Shown piece after piece: positions 48,425-52,788 of a stretch of 52,788 nucleotides of DNA. Position numbers and translations under genes: made by a program. This DNA is from a virus. The stretch covers positions 1 through 52,788 of IMG/VR virus record IMGVR_UViG_3300022707_001565; one strand, 5' to 3'. The stretch's first letter is position 1. The number at the start of each line of letters is the position of its first letter. The notes beneath the pieces are model-generated. The model was not told the origin of the DNA. It ran no database searches and saw only the letters and a list, made by a program, of their open reading frames with translations.

Positions 48425-48822
48425 TTTCCCAGTTCATCCTCCATAGATTGTTTGCGAAAATTCTGTTCCTCACTTGCAGCTTCAAGTACCCAAGTATAAA
48501 ACAGATCATTTTCTGGGTCAGAAATAATTTCATATGCTTTTTCTTCAGAATATTTAATTTCTTTGCCTTTTTCATCGAGTAAATTTTTCCAATCTAAAAG
48601 AATATATCGAGCAACGACTTTTTTAGCGATATCAGATAAGACGTCATCAGAAACCATATCTTTTGCTATTTGTTTACGAAGTGGTTTGTGTAAACGGTTA
48701 GTCATTTCTTTGCACTTAGCATTACCTGCACGTGCAATTAATAATTTTAAGCCCTCTGGAAGATTAACCCAGACGCCTTTCTCCTGTTTCTCTAGGTCAG
48801 TTTTAATTGATCCTAATCTCAT
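48409..48822 (-). CDS. Tail assembly chaperone G-like protein, 137 aa
   Basis: Begins MRLGSIKTDLEKQEKGVWVN and has the usual helical chaperone composition (RLHKPLRKQIAKDMVSDDVL). Located between tail tube and tape measure, as in lambda G. Ends EDELGNLPAA* five codons past a slippery GGGAAAC, so a fraction of ribosomes continue into the T frame. Start context is AAGGAGAGTAAA. Confidence 0.85.
   Translation of the reverse strand: MRLGSIKTDLEKQEKGVWVNLPEGLKLLIARAGNAKCKEMTNRLHKPLRKQIAKDMVSDDVLSDIAKKVVARYILLDWKNLLDEKGKEIKYSEEKAYEIISDPENDLFYTWVLEAASEEQNFRKQSMEDELGNLPAA
48424..48430 (-). promoter_or_regulatory. Programmed -1 frameshift site GGGAAAC
   Basis: In the zero frame the codons are CTG GGA AAC. 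The heptamer fits X-XXY-YYZ and lets both tRNAs re-pair on GGG AAA. Lambda uses GGGAAAG at the equivalent place. The -1 frame opens three bases upstream of the heptamer and the zero-frame stop is 12 bases downstream, so the slip is confined to this window. Confidence 0.88.
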
Positions 48823-48851
48823 TTTACTCTCCTTGGATTAGAGTAGTTAGT

Positions 48852-50012
48852 TTATGGTGCGATGAATCGTGCTATTTTTAAAGTGAAGCCTAGTACATCA
48901 TCTCTGAAAGCTGAGTAAGCCATATCAGCAAGAATGTCACTATTCTGTCCACCAGCAACGCGCTGACCTGATGAATATTTGACACGTGGCATCCAGAACA
49001 CATAGCCATTGCCATCTTCATCCTGAACCACAAAAGCTAAATCAGCATCAGTGAATGATAAATATTTATCAATCAAAACAGCAGACTCATAATATTTCTG
49101 GAATGTTCCAGTAACATTAAATTGACCTGTACCAATAGAATCAGTATCAAGCTTGCCAATACATTTTCTGCTGCGCAGATTATTATTAATATCCATAGTG
49201 AATGCAACAGTACATTCATCAAGACCATCATTAAACACACCATCAATATCATCAACGCTTGACAACACTTCATTTTCATTTTTAGCAGGAACAGCGCCAC
49301 CCGTTAAAGATGATCTGCTATCCTCTTTAATTCCCATGAATCCAACAGTGCCAGTAATAATTGCATCACTTGCTAAAGCTAAATTAAGCGTATTAACTTC
49401 CATACCATTGTAATAAGCAAAATTAGTTGAAAGGTCTGCATATTCTCTTTCAATACCAAATGATCGTTGCTCAGTGCCATTAACAATTTCACCAAGCTGA
49501 TTAAAGGTAATAGCAGCACCAGCAGCTTCAGTCACAAGTGTTAATAAATCCACAACCAAATCTGTAGTTGTAACAGACACAACACGGGCAAATCCATTAT
49601 TTGCAGGATCTGTATATCCAGCAACACGCAAAATCTGACCAACAACAAATCCATCAGAAACAAAGCCAGCGGCAGAATCAGTATATTTATTACCAGTAGT
49701 AGCGGCAGCATAGGTTGTATCAGTAATATTAACTTGAGCTGTCCAATCAGCAGACAGTAAACCAGCTTCAAGAAAATCATCAAATGTTTCTGCGCTAAAT
49801 TCGATATTAACATCACCATCAGCGCCAATGCTTGTTCTTACAACATCAGCAGTCTGGCGATCATCACGAATTTCTGCACTATTAGATGAGCCTGTGGTTT
49901 GCTTTAAAGATTCCCCAGTGAAACGAATAGCCTTCTTAGTACCTGGAGCAGTGTCCAGTCCAAAAGTTGACTCTTCAAAATATGATAAATTTACGCGATC
50001 AGCATCAGACAC
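48852..50012 (-). CDS. Major tail tube protein, 386 aa (GTG start)
   Basis: GTG 50012 has AAAGGAGCACACC upstream, a strong site. N-terminal LSYFEESTFGLDTAPGTKKA and C-terminal FQKYYESAVLIDKYLSFTDA, then WMPRVKYSSGQRVAGGQNSD are typical of the phage tail tube protein family. Residues about 95-170 (QVNITDTTYAAATTGNKYTD ... VVSVTTTDLVVD) look like an inserted beta domain that would decorate the tube surface. Forms stacked hexamers around the tape measure. Confidence 0.82.
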   Translation of the reverse strand: MSDADRVNLSYFEESTFGLDTAPGTKKAIRFTGESLKQTTGSSNSAEIRDDRQTADVVRTSIGADGDVNIEFSAETFDDFLEAGLLSADWTAQVNITDTTYAAATTGNKYTDSAAGFVSDGFVVGQILRVAGYTDPANNGFARVVSVTTTDLVVDLLTLVTEAAGAAITFNQLGEIVNGTEQRSFGIEREYADLSTNFAYYNGMEVNTLNLALASDAIITGTVGFMGIKEDSRSSLTGGAVPAKNENEVLSSVDDIDGVFNDGLDECTVAFTMDINNNLRSRKCIGKLDTDSIGTGQFNVTGTFQKYYESAVLIDKYLSFTDADLAFVVQDEDGNGYVFWMPRVKYSSGQRVAGGQNSDILADMAYSAFRDDVLGFTLKIARFIAP

Positions 50013-50028
50013 GGTGTGCTCCTTTTAT

Positions 50029-50472
50029 TTATGCTATATGGTCAAAGTAATAAGGACAAATGACGTTTATAAGATACCACACATTTGGTTCAATGGCACC
50101 AAGATTATTTGTATTTCCTATTCGTTCAATTGATGGAGTTCTATATGTTACAGCATTTTCCTTTACAGCTGTGAAAGCAGGTTTAATTTGATCAACAATG
50201 TTCATTATATCTTTATCGCCATTCTCTATCCTACCATAAACACCAGCAACCGCTAGTCCTAAATTACGATGGCGATTTTTCTGGCCGAATGATGCTTGGC
50301 TAGATTCTCCAGGAGTAATCCTGAAATCAAGCCATAGCTGAACATTACGATGATCAATGGAAGGTCCATTATCATACTGGACAGGTATATCTGATCCACC
50401 ACCCAGAACCCCTATTTCAATATCATTCTTGAATTTAGTTCTAATAAAATTAAAAGCAGCACCATCAAGCAT
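50029..50472 (-). CDS. Tail terminator-like protein, 147 aa
   Basis: Position between the HK97 gp10-like and tail tube genes is that of the tail terminator. The pattern FNFIRTKFKNDIEIGVLGGG, VQLWLDFRITPGESSQASFG and HRNLGLAVAGVYGRIENGD fits DUF4128-type terminators. It caps the finished tail and joins it to the neck. Start overlaps the previous stop by one base. Confidence 0.75.
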   Translation of the reverse strand: MLDGAAFNFIRTKFKNDIEIGVLGGGSDIPVQYDNGPSIDHRNVQLWLDFRITPGESSQASFGQKNRHRNLGLAVAGVYGRIENGDKDIMNIVDQIKPAFTAVKENAVTYRTPSIERIGNTNNLGAIEPNVWYLINVICPYYFDHIA

Positions 50473-50930
50473 TATACTAAAATCTCCCGCTTCAATTCTT
50501 CAACAGCTAATTTGACCATATCACGAGACTGCCTTGAATGGCCATCTTCTAAGAACAAAATGTATGGAACACTGTTTGATAAATAATATGCACCATATGG
50601 TTTTAATGAATCAATTACACGCAACCCAACTTGAATTGCTGGCCCTCCATCTTCACCAAATGGTGTAGGGTCAATCCTTTCAGTACCATCTCTAAATCCT
50701 TTAATAGATGATTGCCACCCACCCCTGGCGCGACCAGTGTCCACTGGAGTTCTAGTAACAACTTTTCTTAAAGCATCCAGCGATATTTTTTGATGGAATG
50801 CTAGGAGCATATCTTGTGTCATCAACTTAGTAATTTTTCTGACCGCGCCAGTGAATCCAGCAACACTTGTGTGTATTTCTGCATTCACTCGATCTATTCG
50901 TCTCTGTGTATTTTCAATTGACCTAGCCAT
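50472..50930 (-). CDS. HK97 gp10-like neck/tail-completion protein, 152 aa
   Basis: Helical N-terminus, then TRTPVDTGRARGGWQSSIKG and the characteristic SNSVPYILFLEDGHSRQSRD end. This is the TPVDTG...W...N..PYA..LE.G.S pattern of the gp10 family. It forms part of the neck between connector and tail. One-base overlaps on both sides. Confidence 0.85.
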   Translation of the reverse strand: MARSIENTQRRIDRVNAEIHTSVAGFTGAVRKITKLMTQDMLLAFHQKISLDALRKVVTRTPVDTGRARGGWQSSIKGFRDGTERIDPTPFGEDGGPAIQVGLRVIDSLKPYGAYYLSNSVPYILFLEDGHSRQSRDMVKLAVEELKREILV

Positions 50931-52780
50931 TATTGTCTCATCTGCAATTCATATAAGGCTATGCGGGCACCAGAGCGGATAGGTCCGACTTCACTAATAG
51001 TAAATTCATCACAATCAATATCAACTTTCATTCCTTTAACGGGGGTAAATGGAATATCTTCAGCGGCAATAAAAGAAATCAGTTTAGAAATTTCTGAATT
51101 ATTATCTCTGCTGAATTTAGCTTTCTGAGGGAATGGTGGAGTTATTTTCCAGCGATACTTTACATTGGAAACAGTAGAAACGCTACCATCAGTTGGATCA
51201 TAACTTGTTCCTGTTTCCTCTGTGAATTCTGCAGTCTTACCAAATTTCTTTAAAAGCCTAGTTGCAAGAGGCACAAACTTTTTATCAAGTACAGTTTCTT
51301 CATTATCGAAAAAACTACAATCTTTAAATTGTGCTTCAGTATTATCTGATTGAATTAATACTCCTGCAGAGTTTGCATTGATGGCACCAACTGATGCCTG
51401 GGTATCATCTGATTGTATTAATTCAGTTCCAGGTCCAGAATTTAATCCAGGGATAAATGTTGCATTGGCATCATTCGCTGAAATTAATATTCCCGAAGCA
51501 AACACAGACATGCCGGTATCTGATCCTCGGTCAATAGTATCTGGTTGGCGCAATCGTGCGCGTGCGGTGAATCCTAAAAGGCTTGATGCGCATAGTTCAT
51601 CTGCATTATCTAAATGTGCATTTGTTGACCTGTTAAAATCTTCAAGCACATATCCTTCACTACCATCAAAGAAGTTATTAATAGTATCAAAAGAATTTTC
51701 ACTATTCGCATAAAGTATGAATGCTTTAAAATGGGAATCTGATACATCAAGATGCTCTGATCCAGCAGGATTTTGTTGTGCGAGAGTTATTGAATATTGG
51801 TTGGTTGGTACTTTTGACACAAAAGTTGTTTTAAATGATCCTGCCCCAATTGACTCGATTGTATCTATAGAATATGCGACTAAATGATCCCACTCAACAT
51901 CTGGATTTCCTAGAGTTGCATCAGGAATTATTTTTGATACAGCATTAATAGGTCCATCAACCATTTTAATTGTACCCAATATATTTTTTATAACTATGGT
52001 TGATGGTTCTGCTTTTCCTGCGAATGTTAGAGATTGATCCGCAACTCCATCCAATTCTAAAATTACACTTGTATTCCAACTTATTACTGAAGTTGCTGTT
52101 ACCAAATAGTCACCAGCCAGATTAATTTGTCCTGTGAATGCTGATAAATCTAAAGTAGCTCCAGCCCCAATAGTTAAGTTGCCACCAATTACATTATTTA
52201 AAGCCCCCAAAAGTATCGTCAAACCATTAATTTCCACGCCATCATCTGCAAACACAATTGCATTACTTGTACAATTAATCTTGCTACCGGATGCCTGAGT
52301 AACATCATAGCCTGCACCAGGAGTCCCTGAAACTCCTATTTCAAAATCACCACTATTAATTATTCCTGTTATGGTTGCCGTTTCTGTAACGCCACCATTG
52401 AAATTCTGGAAGGCGAATATGTCAGTTGTAGTCCATACGCCTCCAATAGTGGTCACATTATTACGAATAAAGATTCTAAAACTACCAAAGTCTGCACCTG
52501 TTGGCGTTGCGACCTGACTTACAGATAGTCGAATAGCTCCACCTGATGAGGCTGTAAATGTGCAGTTTTCTGGCGTAACTAATACCCCTTGAATAGCCCA
52601 TGTTTTAGAACCAATACCGTCATCAGTCATAATTGTGCCAGTTTCAAACGTATCAATTTCTGACGCTAAATTGTTTGTAAGATTAATAGTCTGATTTTGT
52701 CCCCATGTTCTATTCGTTGCGACAGACTTATCATCGAGCCAGTCTACATCATGAGTTTTTGCAACGGTTGGGGTAGCCAT
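50930..52780 (-). CDS. Neck/head-completion protein domain fused to a large beta-rich N-terminal region, 616 aa
   Basis: Residues 503-616 (51271-50933 approximately) resemble a whole small head-tail joining protein: ATRLLKKFGKTAEFTEETGT, YDPTDGSVSTVSNV and a closing GPIRSGARIALYELQMR. Such proteins are normally about 110 residues. Here about 500 residues precede it with no internal start: an acidic/Thr-rich opening (MATPTVAKTHDVDWLDD), then repeated beta strands with VIGGNLTIGAGATLDLSAFT in beta-helix style, and paired LIQSDDTQA/LIQSDNTEA near 465-495. It may be a neck-mounted adhesin or whisker. Only 8 bases of upstream sequence remain. Confidence 0.6.
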   Translation of the reverse strand: MATPTVAKTHDVDWLDDKSVATNRTWGQNQTINLTNNLASEIDTFETGTIMTDDGIGSKTWAIQGVLVTPENCTFTASSGGAIRLSVSQVATPTGADFGSFRIFIRNNVTTIGGVWTTTDIFAFQNFNGGVTETATITGIINSGDFEIGVSGTPGAGYDVTQASGSKINCTSNAIVFADDGVEINGLTILLGALNNVIGGNLTIGAGATLDLSAFTGQINLAGDYLVTATSVISWNTSVILELDGVADQSLTFAGKAEPSTIVIKNILGTIKMVDGPINAVSKIIPDATLGNPDVEWDHLVAYSIDTIESIGAGSFKTTFVSKVPTNQYSITLAQQNPAGSEHLDVSDSHFKAFILYANSENSFDTINNFFDGSEGYVLEDFNRSTNAHLDNADELCASSLLGFTARARLRQPDTIDRGSDTGMSVFASGILISANDANATFIPGLNSGPGTELIQSDDTQASVGAINANSAGVLIQSDNTEAQFKDCSFFDNEETVLDKKFVPLATRLLKKFGKTAEFTEETGTSYDPTDGSVSTVSNVKYRWKITPPFPQKAKFSRDNNSEISKLISFIAAEDIPFTPVKGMKVDIDCDEFTISEVGPIRSGARIALYELQMRQ

Positions 52781-52788
52781 GCTATGAT

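Noticed and set aside
48387-48575. 62-codon minus-strand frame across the G gene end
   Set aside because: It lies in the third frame, is not the -1 frame used for T, and its Lys/Leu-rich sequence has no support.
1-52788. Integrase, repressor, tRNA, CRISPR array, insertion sequence
   Set aside because: Looked for in all readings and gaps; no recursive repeat-spacer array, transposase motif, tyrosine or serine recombinase motif or clover-leaf was recognised by eye. A tRNA search program would be needed to be certain.
1-52788. Skew of CTAG toward CCTAG/CTAGG contexts
   Set aside because: CTAG is scarce overall, as in most phages, and the flanking preference can come from codon use. No count was run.

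Overview
The window is most of the genome of a tailed, double-stranded DNA bacteriophage with siphovirus-type (long, non-contractile tail) architecture. Evidence: HK97-fold head module (terminase, DUF4055-type portal, Mu F-like protein, GP20-like scaffold, capsid, cement protein), tail terminator, tail tube, a frameshifted tail-assembly chaperone pair, an 853-residue TP901-type tape measure, and no sheath or baseplate-wedge genes. It is AT-rich and uses strong Shine-Dalgarno sequences, so the host is a bacterium; the sequence does not identify it. No integrase, repressor, tRNA or CRISPR array was seen, which suggests a lytic phage. The left end is a 102-base fold-back of positions 415-516 that cuts off a head-tail connector gene. 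The contig is therefore incomplete there, and the minus-strand structural cluster probably continues from position 1 into position 52788 across missing DNA.

Layout. (A) 103-9983, minus strand: terminase small and large subunits, a block of small membrane or lipoprotein genes that may be the lysis region, portal, Mu F-like protein, scaffold, major capsid, cement protein, and the first connector genes. (B) 9984-10649: a gene-free divergent control region with nine copies of ACTGGGT. (C) 10650-22438, plus strand: about thirty tightly packed small genes, mostly unrecognised, many with CxxC pairs, plus MazG, a PD-(D/E)XK-like protein and an HExxH protein. Several genes here are shorter than 60 codons and were found by reading the gaps. 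(D) 22457-38905, plus strand: replication and nucleotide metabolism, with a prim-pol/ATPase, a probable single-strand-binding protein, an AT-hook protein, FAD oxidoreductase, ThyX-like enzyme, HAD 3'-phosphatase, SDR, VOC protein, DnaQ-like exonuclease, SF1 helicase, DnaE-type polymerase, SprT-like protease, SNF2-type helicase and VRR-type nuclease. (E) 38902-52780, minus strand: tail module ending in a membrane-anchored coiled-coil protein, and starting with a neck protein fused to a large beta-rich N-terminal region.

Regulation. Seven intergenic gaps in the plus-strand half carry a shared element, TTTACTTT, then 13 bases, then a TATANT-like box. This resembles a phage-specific middle promoter. 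Translation starts are marked by a recurring AAAGGAATAAAAG leader, which also points to GTG and TTG starts. Most neighbours overlap by ATGA, TAATG, GTGA or TTGA, so translational coupling is the rule.

The items most worth following are the promoter-like series, the ACTGGGT cluster, the neck-protein fusion, the triple-repeat tail protein, the structured leader before 26854, the flavin/ThyX-like/SDR cluster, and the GGGAAAC frameshift site.
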